From assembly GCF_000744785.1 (NCBI RefSeq), contig NZ_JQMO01000003.1, positions 3,162,001 through 3,226,000 on the forward strand: a DNA stretch of 64,000 nt. The letters run 5' to 3'. Source of the DNA: Kitasatospora azatica KCTC 9699. Its GTDB lineage: Bacteria > Actinomycetota > Actinomycetes > Streptomycetales > Streptomycetaceae. The notes under the pieces are model-generated. The model saw only the letters and a program-made list of their open reading frames with translations. It was not told the DNA's origin and made no database searches. Position 1 is the stretch's first letter, and each line of letters begins with the position of its first letter. Both the position numbers and the translations under genes were made by a program. Of the stretch, positions 1-9,157 are shown piece by piece.

Positions 1-2610
1 CTGCTGGTCGGCTGCACGCTGCTGAACAACCTGGTGGCCGCGCTCGGCTCGCACTGGCTTCGCGAGCACCAGCTGACCACGGCCGCGCTCGGCGCCGCCC
101 TGCTCTTCGTCGCCTCCGCGGTGCTGCTCTACCCGCAGGACCTGTCCGCGGCGGTCGGCGCCGGCCGGCCGAGCTCCCCGCTGCAGGGCCTGCGGGCGCC
201 GACCGACGCGACCCCGGGCCCGGCGCTCGGCAAGGGCCGCACCGGCTCGGCCCCCTACTTCACCTTCTCGATCGCCGCCGGCTACGCGGCGATGGCCGGC
301 ACCGCCGCGCTGGCGCTGCTCACCGCCGCCGAGCACGGCGCCGGGCCGGTCGGCTACGGCCTGCTGGTGCTGGCCGCCACCGGGCTGCCTTGGCTGGGGC
401 TGCGGCTGACCCGGGTCACGCTGCCCGCGCTCTCCCGTCGCCGGCTGCTGGCGGTGGCGCTGCTGGTGCTGGGCGCGGCGCTGATCCTGGCCGGGCTGGT
501 CTTCGACTACGTGCTGATCCTGCTGCTCACCTCGGTGGCCGGGGTGGCCGCCGGCCTGGTGGTCGGGGTCGGCCGCGGGCTGCTCGCCCAGGAGGTCGAG
601 GAGGCTCGGCTGGCGAGGGTCACCGAGCACCTGTACGCGGTGCTGCGGATGGTGGTCGGCGGCGCGTTGGTCGCCATGCCGCTGCTCGCGGCCGGCTACG
701 GCGAGATCGACTACGGCAACCGGACGCCCGGCAGCTTCACCTTCATCCACGGCGGCGCCGCCCTCGCGGTGGCCACGGCCGGCGTGCTCACGCTGGCGTT
801 GGCCGGCGTGGTGCTGATGAAGACGGACGACCAGCGCGGCACCGTGCCGTTCGGCCGCGAGCTGCTGGAGGCGCTCGGCCGCGGCCGCGAGGTGCCCGAG
901 CACCGGGCCAGCGGCAGCGGCTTCTTCATCGCGCTGGAGGGCGGCGACGGGGCCGGCAAGTCCACTCAGGCGCAGGCGCTGGCCGAGTGGATCCGCAGCA
1001 AGGGCCACGAGGTGGTGCTGACCCGCGAGCCCGGCGGCAGCCCGGTCGGGCAGCGGCTGCGCGGCCTGGTGCTGGACGTCGGCAACACCGGCCTGTCGCA
1101 CCGCGCCGAGGCGCTGATCTACGCCGCCGACCGGGCCGAGCACGTGGAGAACGTGATCCGGCCGGCGCTGGCCCGGGGGGCGGTGGTGATCACCGACCGT
1201 TACATGGACTCCTCGATCGCTTACCAGGGCGCCGGGCGCGACCTGGCCGCCACCGAGGTGGCGCGGATCTCCCGCTGGGCCACCGGCGGCCTGGTGCCGG
1301 ACCTGACCGTGGTGCTGGACGTCGACCCGACCCAGGCCCGGGAGCGGTTCACCGAGGCGCTGGACCGGCTGGAGTCCGAGCCGACCGAGTTCCATGCCCG
1401 GGTCCGGGCCGGGTTCCTGGCCCTGGCGGCCGCCGACCCGGTGCGCTACCTGGTGGTCGACGGCAGCAGGCCGGCCGCCCTGGTCACCACCGCGATCCGG
1501 CACCGGCTCGACCGTGAGCTGCCGCTCTCCGAGCAGGAGAAGGCGGCCCGGCGCGAACAGGAGCGGCTGGCCCGTGAGGAGGCCGAGCGGCGCGCGGCCG
1601 AGCAGGCCCGGCTGAAGGCCGAGGCCGAGGCCGCCGAGCGCAAGCGGCTCGAACTGCTGGAGCAGCTGCGCGCCGAGCAGGCCGAGAAGGACCGCCTCGC
1701 CAAGGAGGAGGCCGACCGCAAGGCCGCCGAGGAGGCCCGGAAGGCGGCCGAGGAGGCGCGGCTGAGGGCCGAGGCCGAGGCGAAGCAGCGAGCTGCCGAG
1801 GAGGCCGAGCGGCGCGCGGCGGAGGAGGCCCGACTGGCCGCCGAGGCAGCCGAGCGGGCCCGGCTGGAGGCGCAGGCCGCCCAGCAGGCCGAGCTGCAGC
1901 GCCAGCGTGACGTGCAGCGCGAGGAGCAGCGGCGGCGCGCCGAGGAGGCCCTGCAGCGGGCCGAGGCGACCCGGCTGGCGGAGCAGGCGGCGGCCGCGGC
2001 CGCCGCGGCGAACGACGCCGAGGCGGTGACCGCCGAGATTCCGTTGGCCGAGCTCCCCTTGGCCGGGACGGCGCAGGTCGACGTGGAGGAGCTGACCGAG
2101 GAGATCTCCGAGGAGCAGCGCCGGGCGGCGGTGGCGGCGGCCGAGGCGGCGGTCGAGCGTACGGCCGTGCTGCCGACCGTGGCGGAGCCCGGGCGCGCTG
2201 AGCCGAAGCCGGTGCAGCCGAAGCCGGTGGGTCCGAAGCCGGTGCAGCCGAAGCCCGCGGATCCGAAGCCGGTGGATCGCACGGCCGACCGCAAGGAGGC
2301 GCCGGTGGAGCGGACGGCTGTGCTGCCGACGGTCGGCTCCAGCGAGCTGCCGCCGGTGCGACCGGTCGAGGAGCGGGTGCCGCCGGGCCTGTGGCGTCCC
2401 GAGCCGGCCGACCGCACCCGCGAGCTGCCCGCCGTGGAGGAGCGTCGCCCGGCCCGTCCGTCCTGGGCCGAGGAGACCCCGATGGACGACCTGCCCAGCC
2501 TCACCGACTCGCTGCTCGGCTCCCGCGACGAGTGGGCCCGCTGGGAGCAGGTCGACCCCGAGGACGGCGAGCCCGAGGCGGACGGCAAGGGCCGCAAGCG
2601 CCGTAAGTGA
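1..2610 (+). CDS. tmk: MFS-like membrane domain fused to thymidylate kinase (5' truncated)
   Basis: The frame is open at base 1, so the true start lies upstream of the window. The first 280 visible residues are transporter-like hydrophobic segments. The thymidylate kinase domain follows: the P-loop GGDGAGKS is at visible residues 314-321, then TREPGGSP and the DRYMDSS lid/substrate motif, and it ends near residue 505. It phosphorylates dTMP to dTDP for DNA synthesis. After the kinase come an Ala/Glu/Arg-rich coiled coil (about 510-675), a KPVxP repeat and a basic C-terminus (GRKRRK). Membrane-fused, tailed Tmk is known in streptomycetes. holB follows 64 bases downstream, the usual neighbour. 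Only the missing N-terminus is uncertain. Confidence 0.93.
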   Translation: MLVGCTLLNNLVAALGSHWLREHQLTTAALGAALLFVASAVLLYPQDLSAAVGAGRPSSPLQGLRAPTDATPGPALGKGRTGSAPYFTFSIAAGYAAMAGTAALALLTAAEHGAGPVGYGLLVLAATGLPWLGLRLTRVTLPALSRRRLLAVALLVLGAALILAGLVFDYVLILLLTSVAGVAAGLVVGVGRGLLAQEVEEARLARVTEHLYAVLRMVVGGALVAMPLLAAGYGEIDYGNRTPGSFTFIHGGAALAVATAGVLTLALAGVVLMKTDDQRGTVPFGRELLEALGRGREVPEHRASGSGFFIALEGGDGAGKSTQAQALAEWIRSKGHEVVLTREPGGSPVGQRLRGLVLDVGNTGLSHRAEALIYAADRAEHVENVIRPALARGAVVITDRYMDSSIAYQGAGRDLAATEVARISRWATGGLVPDLTVVLDVDPTQARERFTEALDRLESEPTEFHARVRAGFLALAAADPVRYLVVDGSRPAALVTTAIRHRLDRELPLSEQEKAARREQERLAREEAERRAAEQARLKAEAEAAERKRLELLEQLRAEQAEKDRLAKEEADRKAAEEARKAAEEARLRAEAEAKQRAAEEAERRAAEEARLAAEAAERARLEAQAAQQAELQRQRDVQREEQRRRAEEALQRAEATRLAEQAAAAAAAANDAEAVTAEIPLAELPLAGTAQVDVEELTEEISEEQRRAAVAAAEAAVERTAVLPTVAEPGRAEPKPVQPKPVGPKPVQPKPADPKPVDRTADRKEAPVERTAVLPTVGSSELPPVRPVEERVPPGLWRPEPADRTRELPAVEERRPARPSWAEETPMDDLPSLTDSLLGSRDEWARWEQVDPEDGEPEADGKGRKRRK
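2203..2277 (+). repeat. 15-bp in-frame tandem repeat (5 copies) in tmk tail
   Basis: Five consecutive 15-base units of the form CCGAAGCCGGTGNNN encode PKPV(Q/G/D) pentapeptides, with one PKPAD variant. They form a proline/lysine-rich linker after the coiled coil. Such linkers are typically disordered and vary in copy number between strains. Confidence 0.85.
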
Positions 2611-2674
2611 GCTTGTCCGAGCTGGGCCGTATGCTCGCTGACGGAATGTGCAGCGGCGGAGTGTGGGAGCAGCG

Positions 2675-3910
2675 GTGACCGTCTGGGACGACCTGGTGGG
2701 CCAGGAGCGGGTGGTCGAACAGCTGACCGCCGCCGCTCGCGCGGCCCGGGCGACGGTGCTCGCCGGGCGTTCGGGGCAGGCGGCGGCCGGTGCGAGCGGC
2801 GGTGCGAACGGCGTTGTGAACGCCTCGCTGATGACCCACGCCTGGCTGTTCACCGGCCCGCCCGGGGCCGGGCAGGTGACAGCGGCGCGGGCCTTCGCGG
2901 CTGCCCTCCAGTGCACCAGCCCCGATCTGGACCTCGGCGGCACGCCCGGCTGCGGGTTCTGCGACGGCTGCCACACCGTGATGGCGGAGAGCCACGCGGA
3001 CGTGAAGTTCGTCCGCAGCGACGGACTGTCGATCGGCGTCGGCGACATGCGCGACCTGGTGCTGCGCGCCTCCAGCTACCCGACCGGCGGCCGCTGGTCG
3101 GTGATCCTGATCGACGCCGCCCACCGGCTCACCGAGGCGGCGGCGAACGCGCTGCTCAAGGGCGTCGAGGAACCCTCCCCCCGGACCGTCTGGCTGCTCT
3201 GCGCGCCGTCCGTCCAGGACACCCTGCCCACCATCCGCTCGCGCTGCCGCCACCTGGTGCTGCGCACCCCCGCCGCCGAGGCGGTCGCCGATCTGCTGGT
3301 GCGTCGCGACGGGGTGGAGCCGGGGCTCGCGCGGCTGGCCGCGCAGGCCGGGCAGGGGGACGTGGAGCGGGCGCGCCGCCTCGCGCTGGACGAGCAGGCC
3401 CGCAGCCGCCGGCTCGAGGTGCTGCGGATCCCGCTGGAGGTCGGCGACATCGGGGGCTGCCTGGCGGCCGCGCAGCGTCTGGTGGACACCGCCAAGGCGG
3501 ACGCCGAGGCGCTCGCGGTGACCCGGGACGCCAAGGAGACCGACGATCTGAAGGCCGCCTACGGCGCGGCCGACGGCGGCAAGACCCCGCGCGGGATGGC
3601 CGGCGCGGTCAAGGAACTGGAGAAGCGGCAGAAGAGCCGGGCCACCCGGACCCGCCGCGAGACCCTCGGGCTGGCCCTGCTCGACCTGCTGGGCTTCTAC
3701 CGCGATGTGCTCGCGCTGCAGCTGGGCGCCACCGGCACGCTCGCCAACCAGGACCAGCGCGCCGCCCTGGACCGGATCGCCGCAGCCGGCCCGCCCGAGG
3801 GCACCCTGCGCCGGATCGAGGCGGTGCTGGCCTGCCGGCAGGCCCTGGACCGCAACGTCGACCCGCTGCTGGCGGTCGAGGCCATGACGGTGGCGCTGCG
3901 CGCCGGCTGA
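2675..3910 (+). CDS. holB: DNA polymerase III subunit delta'
   Basis: This is a clamp-loader subunit of the replicative polymerase (411 aa). I chose the GTG at 2675 because GGGAGC sits just upstream and the product then begins VTVWDDLVGQERVVEQL; an in-frame GTG at 2648 would add nine residues. The AAA+ fold is visible, with a degenerate Walker A, GPPGAGQVT, whose lysine is missing, as expected for the non-hydrolysing delta' subunit. A four-cysteine zinc module (C-x-x-C-x-x-C pattern after CTSP) follows, then the sensor region IRSRCR. It lies directly behind tmk, the conserved actinobacterial order, and is probably co-transcribed with it. Confidence 0.93.
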   Translation: MTVWDDLVGQERVVEQLTAAARAARATVLAGRSGQAAAGASGGANGVVNASLMTHAWLFTGPPGAGQVTAARAFAAALQCTSPDLDLGGTPGCGFCDGCHTVMAESHADVKFVRSDGLSIGVGDMRDLVLRASSYPTGGRWSVILIDAAHRLTEAAANALLKGVEEPSPRTVWLLCAPSVQDTLPTIRSRCRHLVLRTPAAEAVADLLVRRDGVEPGLARLAAQAGQGDVERARRLALDEQARSRRLEVLRIPLEVGDIGGCLAAAQRLVDTAKADAEALAVTRDAKETDDLKAAYGAADGGKTPRGMAGAVKELEKRQKSRATRTRRETLGLALLDLLGFYRDVLALQLGATGTLANQDQRAALDRIAAAGPPEGTLRRIEAVLACRQALDRNVDPLLAVEAMTVALRAG

Positions 3911-4086
3911 CGGACCGCGTCGGCCACGCGGGCTGACTGAGTGTCACAGGCTGAGCCACCCGGCTCGCTCGTTCGAGTGAACGCGCGCGCGGGGCCCGCA
4001 GGGTTCGCCGGATCGGGGACGCCTTCTTGCACGCTGTGGAGCGCGTACCCGCCGGTCCGGTGCTTGTCCTCGCGAGGTGGTGCCCG

Positions 4087-5238
4087 ATGCCCCGTCCGTT
4101 GCTCCTGCTGCTGCTCGTCCCCGTTCTGCTGCTCGGCTGCTGGCTGGCCCGGGGCGCCCTGGTGCGCTGGCGGGGGGAGCGGGCCGCGCTCACCTACGAG
4201 CTGTCCGCCGATCTGCGTCCGGTGCTGCTGCGGCTGCTGGGCGCGCTGCTCTGCGGGATGTGCGCGACGGCGCTGGCGGTGGTCGCCGTGCTCGGCGGGC
4301 GTCCGGTGGCGAACGCCGGCACCCGGCAGGCCTCGGCCGAGACGGTGGCGGAGCCGCTCCGAGCCGCCCCGGCCGCGGTGCGGCCGGCTCCCGAGTCCTC
4401 GGCGTCCGGGTCCGCGCCCGCGCCCGCGTCCGGGTCCGCGTCCGGGTCCGCGTCCGCCCAGTCGAGCCCGCAGCCGGTCCACTTCACCAGCATCGCCCGG
4501 CCCGCCGAGGGCGAGCTGCTGGAGGCCGCCGTGCCCGGCGCCGACGGGCATTCCCGTACCGTCCGGGTTTGGCTGCCGCCGCACTACGCCGACGATCCGT
4601 CAGCCCGGTACCCGGTGCTGGTGCTGCACGCCGCCACCCCGGGGAAGACCGCCGACACCGAGCTGCCGGACGTCTTCGACGGCCTGCTCTCGGCGATCAA
4701 GCTCGGTCGCGCGCACCCCTTCCTGGCCGTCGCCCCCGCCGCGCCGACCGGCACCGAGCACCCCTGCGACCTGGTCGCCGCCGCCCCGCAGGCACTGGCC
4801 GACGACAGCCTGCTGCGCAGCGCCGTCGCCGCGGCCTTCCACACCATGGCACCGGGCCCGCAGGGCTGGGCAACCCTCGGGGTGGCGGGCGGCGCACCCT
4901 GCGCGGTAGCGGCGGGGCTGACCCGTCCGGAGCTGTACGGCGCGGCCGCCGCCGTCTCCGGGCGCTACGACGCGGCCGCGCTGACCCAGGCGGCGGCCGA
5001 GGCCCCGTCCGGCCCGGCGCCCCGGGTGCTGCTGGCCGCCGCGAAGGCCGACACCGAGGGCCTGGCGGCCGCGCACAAGCTGGCGGACGCACTGCACGGC
5101 GGCCGTGGGCAGGCGGCCAAGGCGGTGGTGAAGATCTCGGACGTGGTGCAGGACTTCGCACCGGACCGTGAGCGGCTGCGCCTGGTCCGGCTCGCCGCGC
5201 AGTACCTGACCGACACGCTGGCCCAGCCGGCGGGCTGA
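4087..5238 (+). CDS. Membrane-anchored esterase-like protein, catalytic serine missing
   Basis: The ATG at 4087 is preceded by GAGGTGG at a good distance; an in-frame TTG at 4027 is less likely. The product is 383 aa with two N-terminal hydrophobic segments (about 4-20 and 46-70), a Pro/Ala/Ser linker with a GSAS(G) repeat (105-125), then an extracellular putative-esterase (esterase D-like) domain. Family members carry a nucleophile elbow of the type GFSxGGxC. Here the same place reads GVAGGAPC (265-272), so Ala267 replaces the serine. It may be a non-catalytic relative, like other pseudo-esterases of the actinobacterial envelope. Substrate or partner is unknown. Confidence 0.7.
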   Translation: MPRPLLLLLLVPVLLLGCWLARGALVRWRGERAALTYELSADLRPVLLRLLGALLCGMCATALAVVAVLGGRPVANAGTRQASAETVAEPLRAAPAAVRPAPESSASGSAPAPASGSASGSASAQSSPQPVHFTSIARPAEGELLEAAVPGADGHSRTVRVWLPPHYADDPSARYPVLVLHAATPGKTADTELPDVFDGLLSAIKLGRAHPFLAVAPAAPTGTEHPCDLVAAAPQALADDSLLRSAVAAAFHTMAPGPQGWATLGVAGGAPCAVAAGLTRPELYGAAAAVSGRYDAAALTQAAAEAPSGPAPRVLLAAAKADTEGLAAAHKLADALHGGRGQAAKAVVKISDVVQDFAPDRERLRLVRLAAQYLTDTLAQPAG

Positions 5239-5312
5239 GCGGCTCCACCGTTCCGGCTACGCTCACCAGCACTCGGCCGCTCCGCCGGCCGGCCCCGAGG
5301 GGAGACCTCCGC

Positions 5313-6929
5313 ATGCCCGATCCCGCCGCCCTGTTCCGCTCGGCCGTCGCGCTGGCCGCCACCGGGCTGCTCCTCACGGGCTGCTCCGGCGGTGGCCGCG
5401 CCTCGGCCCCGGGTGACCACAGCCCGCCCTCCTCCGACGGCAGTGCGGCCTCGCCGAGCGCCACGGCCTCCGCGGCCGCCTCCGCCGTGACCCCGCTGCA
5501 GCCGCTGCCCGAGGCGGTCCCGGCCGTCCTCTCCTCCTACTACGCGCAGCGGCTGGGCTGGCAGGCCTGCGACAGCGGCTTCGAGTGCGCCACCTTCAAG
5601 GTGCCGCGGGACTACCAGCAGCCGAGCGGCGGGGACCTGACGCTGACCGCGGTGCGCCGGCCGGCCGACGGCGCGGGCGGACAGCAGCGGCTCGGCTCGC
5701 TGCTGCTCAACCCGGGCGGTCCGGGCGGCTCCGCGGTGGAGTACGTGGAGTCGGCGGCGGGCGGCTACCAGCCGGTGGTCCGGGCCGCCTACGACCTGGT
5801 CGGCCTGGACCCGCGCGGGGTCGGTCGCAGCTCGCCGGTGAGCTGCCTGAGCGGGGACCGGATGGATGCCTACACCCAGACCGACATCACCCCGGACAAC
5901 CAGGACGAGGTCGACCGACTGGTGGCCGCCGACCAGGAGTTCGCGGCCGGCTGCAAGCAGCGCTCGGGGGAGCTGCTCGGCCACGTCAGCACGGTCGAGG
6001 CGGCCCGCGACATGGACGTGCTGCGGGCCCTGCTCGGCGACGCCCGGCTGAACTACGTCGGCAAGTCCTACGGCACCCTGCTGGGAGCGACCTATGCCGG
6101 GCTCTTCCCTTCCCGGGTCGGCCGGATGGTGCTGGACGGCGCGATGGACCCGGCGCTGGACGCGCTGACCGGCAACCGCACCCAGGCCGGCGGCTTCGAG
6201 ACGGCCTGGAGCTCCTTCGCCAAGGACTGCGCCGGCCGTTCCGACTGCCCGGTGGGCAGCACCGAGCAGCAGGCCGGCCAGGAGTTGGACGCGCTGCTGA
6301 ACTCGCTGGACGCCAAGCCGCTGCCGGCCGCCGAGGGACGGCAGCTCACCCAGGCCCAGGCGGTCACCGGGGTGATCCAGGCGCTGTACGCGGAGTTCCT
6401 CTGGCCGCAGCTGCGCAGCGCGCTGGCGGCGGCGAAGGCGGGTGACGGCGGCCCGCTGCTGCACCTGTCCGACTCGTACTACGAGCGCTCGGCCGACGGC
6501 AGCTACCCGAACCTGATGTTCGCCAACATGGCCGTCAACTGCCTGGACCTGCCGGCCCCGTTCAGCTCGCCGGCCGAGGTGGCGAGCGCCGTGCCGGGCT
6601 TCGAGCAGGCCTCGCCGCACTTCGGCCGGGACATGGCCTGGATGGCGCTGACCTGCGGTTACTGGCCGGTGAAGGCGACCGGCGCGCCGCACACCGTGCG
6701 GGCGGCGGGGGCCGCGCCGATCGTGGTGGTGGGCACGGTGCGCGATCCGGCCACGCCCTACGCCTGGGCGCAGTCCCTGGCGGGGCAGTTGGAGTCGGGT
6801 CGGCTGGTGACCTACGACGGCGACGGCCACACCGCGTACGGGCGGCAGAACGACTGCGTGGACTCGGCGGTCAACCACTACCTGTTGGAGGGGCAGCCGC
6901 CGGCCCAGGGGCTGCGCTGCGCGAAGTGA
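5313..6929 (+). CDS. Secreted lipoprotein alpha/beta hydrolase, TAP-like peptidase
   Basis: This 538-aa protein begins with a lipoprotein signal ending in LLTGC (Cys24), so it should be anchored outside the membrane. The hydrolase domain shows the oxyanion-type segment LLNPGGPGGS, then YDLVGLDPRGVGRS, and the nucleophile elbow GKSYGT with Ser252. The acid and histidine appear near the C-terminus (VRDPATPY and DGDGHTAYG). These are the features of the tripeptidyl aminopeptidase (Tap/Slp) family of Streptomyces, which trims short peptides from extracellular protein N-termini. It ends with a 59-base antisense overlap with the downstream TetR gene. Confidence 0.87.
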   Translation: MPDPAALFRSAVALAATGLLLTGCSGGGRASAPGDHSPPSSDGSAASPSATASAAASAVTPLQPLPEAVPAVLSSYYAQRLGWQACDSGFECATFKVPRDYQQPSGGDLTLTAVRRPADGAGGQQRLGSLLLNPGGPGGSAVEYVESAAGGYQPVVRAAYDLVGLDPRGVGRSSPVSCLSGDRMDAYTQTDITPDNQDEVDRLVAADQEFAAGCKQRSGELLGHVSTVEAARDMDVLRALLGDARLNYVGKSYGTLLGATYAGLFPSRVGRMVLDGAMDPALDALTGNRTQAGGFETAWSSFAKDCAGRSDCPVGSTEQQAGQELDALLNSLDAKPLPAAEGRQLTQAQAVTGVIQALYAEFLWPQLRSALAAAKAGDGGPLLHLSDSYYERSADGSYPNLMFANMAVNCLDLPAPFSSPAEVASAVPGFEQASPHFGRDMAWMALTCGYWPVKATGAPHTVRAAGAAPIVVVGTVRDPATPYAWAQSLAGQLESGRLVTYDGDGHTAYGRQNDCVDSAVNHYLLEGQPPAQGLRCAK

Positions 6930-7509
6930 CGCCGGCAAACCAGTCGTCCAGCAAGCGGATCTGACGTTCCGCCGGGAACTCCTGCGGGGCGAACAGGGCC
7001 TGCACCACCAGGCCCAGCGCGAAGCCCTGGGCGGCGGCGGCCAGGTCCTCGGTGGGTGTGCCGCTGGGCAGTTCGCCGCGCCGCTGGGCGGTGGCGACGT
7101 GCTGGGCGAGCCGGGTGCGGGAGCGCTGGTAGCGCTCGGCGTGGGCCTCGGCGAGCTCGGGGTCGGCCAGGGCCACGTCCCAGGAGCTGACCCAGATCCG
7201 GTTGCTGTCCGCGCTCTCGGGGGTGAGCGGCAGGACGTCGAGCAGGGCGCTGCGCAGGGCGGCCAGGCCCTCGCCGGGCGGGGTGCGGCGGGGGCGTTCC
7301 TGGTTGCGCTGGTCCAGGACCTCGAGGGCGGTGCGCAGCAGCGCCTGCTTGTTCGGGAAGTAGTGGGTGAGCAGGCCGGTGGAGGCGTCCATCTCGGCGG
7401 CCACCGCCCGCAGCGTCAGGCCGCCGAAGCCGCGGCCGGCCAGCACCCGCCAGACGGCCTCGGAAACGTCGCGGCGGCGGGCTTCATGGTCTCCACGGGC
7501 GGGCGTCAT
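6871..7509 (-). CDS. TetR family transcriptional regulator
   Basis: The 212-aa product has an N-terminal helix-turn-helix (RGFGGLTLRAVAAEMDAS followed by LLTHYFPNKQALL, about residues 26-60) and a variable ligand-binding C-terminal half. It is divergent from a GNAT acetyltransferase gene 80 bases away, with a perfect CAAACGTTTG palindrome between them, so it probably represses itself and that gene. Its last 59 bases overlap the end of the convergent TAP-like gene. The ligand is unknown. Confidence 0.88.
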   Translation of the reverse strand: MTPARGDHEARRRDVSEAVWRVLAGRGFGGLTLRAVAAEMDASTGLLTHYFPNKQALLRTALEVLDQRNQERPRRTPPGEGLAALRSALLDVLPLTPESADSNRIWVSSWDVALADPELAEAHAERYQRSRTRLAQHVATAQRRGELPSGTPTEDLAAAAQGFALGLVVQALFAPQEFPAERQIRLLDDWFAGVTSRSAAPGPAAAPPTGSG

Positions 7510-7526
7510 GGCGCTATGGTACCTAC

Positions 7527-7536
7527 CAAACGTTTG
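7527..7536. promoter_or_regulatory. Probable TetR operator (CAAACGTTTG)
   Basis: A perfect 10-base palindrome in the 80-base gap between the divergent TetR gene (start 7509) and the GNAT gene (start 7590). It is AT-rich for this genome and sits where it could cover both promoters. Its role as operator is inferred from position and symmetry. Confidence 0.55.
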
Positions 7537-7589
7537 TTATGTACCTCGTCCGTCACGTACCCCGTCCTGGATCAGGGAGACCCTCCGCC

Positions 7590-8165
7590 ATGTTCGCGAT
7601 ACCGCTCTCCGACACCCTGCCCGCCGAGCTGCGCCCGCTGGAGCCCTGGCACGCCGAGGAGTTCCTGGCCCACATGGACCGGGCACGGGAGAACCTCGAC
7701 CGGTTCATCGGCTTCGCCGGCGCCAGCACCGACCTGGACTCGGCCCGCGCCACCCTGCAGCGGTACGCCGACAAGGCGGCCGCCGACACCGCCCGGATCT
7801 ACGGAATCTGGCTGGACGGCACGCTGGTCGGCGGGGTGATGTTCCCGCACTTCGACACCACGCACGGCAATGCCGAGATCGGGGTCTGGGCCGAGCCGGC
7901 CGGCGAGGGGCTCGGGCTGGTCTCGGCGGGGGTGCGGCACCTGATCGAGTACGCGCTGGTGGAGCGCGGGATGCAGCGGGTGGAGTGGTGGTCCAGTGCG
8001 CTCAACGAGCGCAGCCGGGCGGTGGCCCAGCGGGCCGGGATGAAGCTGGACGGGGTGCTGCGCTCGTACTACCCGCACAACGGCGTCCGGCACGACAAGG
8101 AGGTCTGGTCGCTGCTCGCCGAGGAGTGGCTGAGCTCCGCGCAGCGGGTCCAGCTCAAGCGCTGA
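7590..8165 (+). CDS. GNAT N-acetyltransferase, RimJ/RimL type
   Basis: I chose ATG 7590, preceded by AGGGAG, over an in-frame ATG at 7539 that would overlap the operator. The 191-aa product matches the RimJ/RimL-like acetyltransferase pattern: a start with LRPLEPWHAEEF, a central beta strand (IYGIWLDGTLVGGVMF), the acetyl-CoA segment GLGLVSAGVRHLIEYAL, and the closing RVEWWSSALNERSRAVAQRAGMKLDG. It transfers acetyl groups to an amine, often a ribosomal-protein N-terminus or an antibiotic; the acceptor cannot be told. The divergent TetR gene probably controls it. Confidence 0.85.
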   Translation: MFAIPLSDTLPAELRPLEPWHAEEFLAHMDRARENLDRFIGFAGASTDLDSARATLQRYADKAAADTARIYGIWLDGTLVGGVMFPHFDTTHGNAEIGVWAEPAGEGLGLVSAGVRHLIEYALVERGMQRVEWWSSALNERSRAVAQRAGMKLDGVLRSYYPHNGVRHDKEVWSLLAEEWLSSAQRVQLKR

Positions 8166-8170
8166 ACCGG

Positions 8171-8210
8171 TCGGGGCCGGTGGGAGGTTGGCGTTGACCA
8201 CCGGCCCCGA
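8171..8210. terminator. Bidirectional hairpin terminator
   Basis: Perfect 13-base arms (TCGGGGCCGGTGG / CCACCGGCCCCGA) around a 14-base loop, lying between the convergent ends of the GNAT gene (8165) and the dehydrogenase gene (8216). Confidence 0.75.
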
Positions 8211-8215
8211 GCCGC

Positions 8216-9079
8216 TCAGCTGACCAGGTAGGTCGCCGACAGGTCCTTCTCGCCGTGGCCCGCCTTGACGGCCCGCTCGAAGCGCTCGGCGACGGCGGTG
8301 GCCAGGTCCAGCTGCAGGCCGGCCGCGTCGGCCTCGGCCAGGATCAGCCGGGCGTCCTTGGCGGCCGTGGCCAGACCGAAGTTGGGCGTGAAGTCACCGC
8401 TCAGCATGGCCGCCGACTTGCCCTGCAGGTAGCCGCTGTCCAGTCCGCCGCCCGCGATCGTCTGCGGGAAGAGCCGCGGGTCCAGGCCCAGGCCCTCGGC
8501 CAGCGCCAGCGCCTCGGCGGCGCCGGTGACGGTGGCCAACACCCAGCTGTTGACCACCAGTTTGAGCCGGGTCGCGGTGGCCGCCGCCGCATCCTCGCCC
8601 AGCCAGACGGTGCGCGCGGCGATCGCCGACAGCACCTCGGCCGCCTGTTCGCGGGCCCGCTCGGAGCCGGCCGCGAAGACCAGGAGCTGCCCGCTCTCGG
8701 CCGGCTGCCTGGTCCCCAGGACCGGGGCGTCGACCAGGTCGAGCCCGTGGGTGGCGGCGAAGTCGGCCAGCTCCGCGAAGCCGGCCACGCCCACCGTCGA
8801 GGTCTGCAGCCAGATCTGACCCTCCGTCACTCCTTCGGCCGCGGCCTGGATCGCGGCCAGTGCGGCGGGTCCGTCGGTGAGCATGGTGATCACCACCTGG
8901 GCGCCGCGGACCGCCTCCGCCGGGTCGGCCGCGACCAGTGCGCCGGCCTCGGCCAGCGGTTGGGCCCTGGCCGCCGTGCGGTTCCAGACCCGGACTTCGA
9001 GCCCGGCCCGGCGCAGGCTGCGGGCCATGCCCGCGCCCATGATCCCGGTGCCGAGCACCGCCACCGTTGGTGCACTCAT
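8216..9079 (-). CDS. NAD(P)-dependent beta-hydroxyacid dehydrogenase (3-hydroxyisobutyrate dehydrogenase family)
   Basis: The 287-aa product starts with a Rossmann motif, VAVLGTGIMGAGMA, followed by VRVWNRTAARA, which suggests NADP preference (Asn-Arg-Thr after strand 2). The substrate segment DAPVLGTRQPAESGQL and the catalytic-lysine helix (RLKLVVNSW) are in place. Such enzymes oxidise 3-hydroxyisobutyrate-like acids or reduce short semialdehydes. A ribosome site (AGGGAG) precedes the start. It is divergent from the first aldo/keto reductase gene, with palindromes in the gap, so it could belong to the neighbouring metabolic locus or be an independent gene. Confidence 0.85.
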   Translation of the reverse strand: MSAPTVAVLGTGIMGAGMARSLRRAGLEVRVWNRTAARAQPLAEAGALVAADPAEAVRGAQVVITMLTDGPAALAAIQAAAEGVTEGQIWLQTSTVGVAGFAELADFAATHGLDLVDAPVLGTRQPAESGQLLVFAAGSERAREQAAEVLSAIAARTVWLGEDAAAATATRLKLVVNSWVLATVTGAAEALALAEGLGLDPRLFPQTIAGGGLDSGYLQGKSAAMLSGDFTPNFGLATAAKDARLILAEADAAGLQLDLATAVAERFERAVKAGHGEKDLSATYLVS

Positions 9080-9157
9080 GAGCAGTTCTCCCTACTCTCG
9101 CCGAGCCGGTCGGCTCAGACATCTGATAGTGCAACTTACCCGATGGACCGCGCTTGA

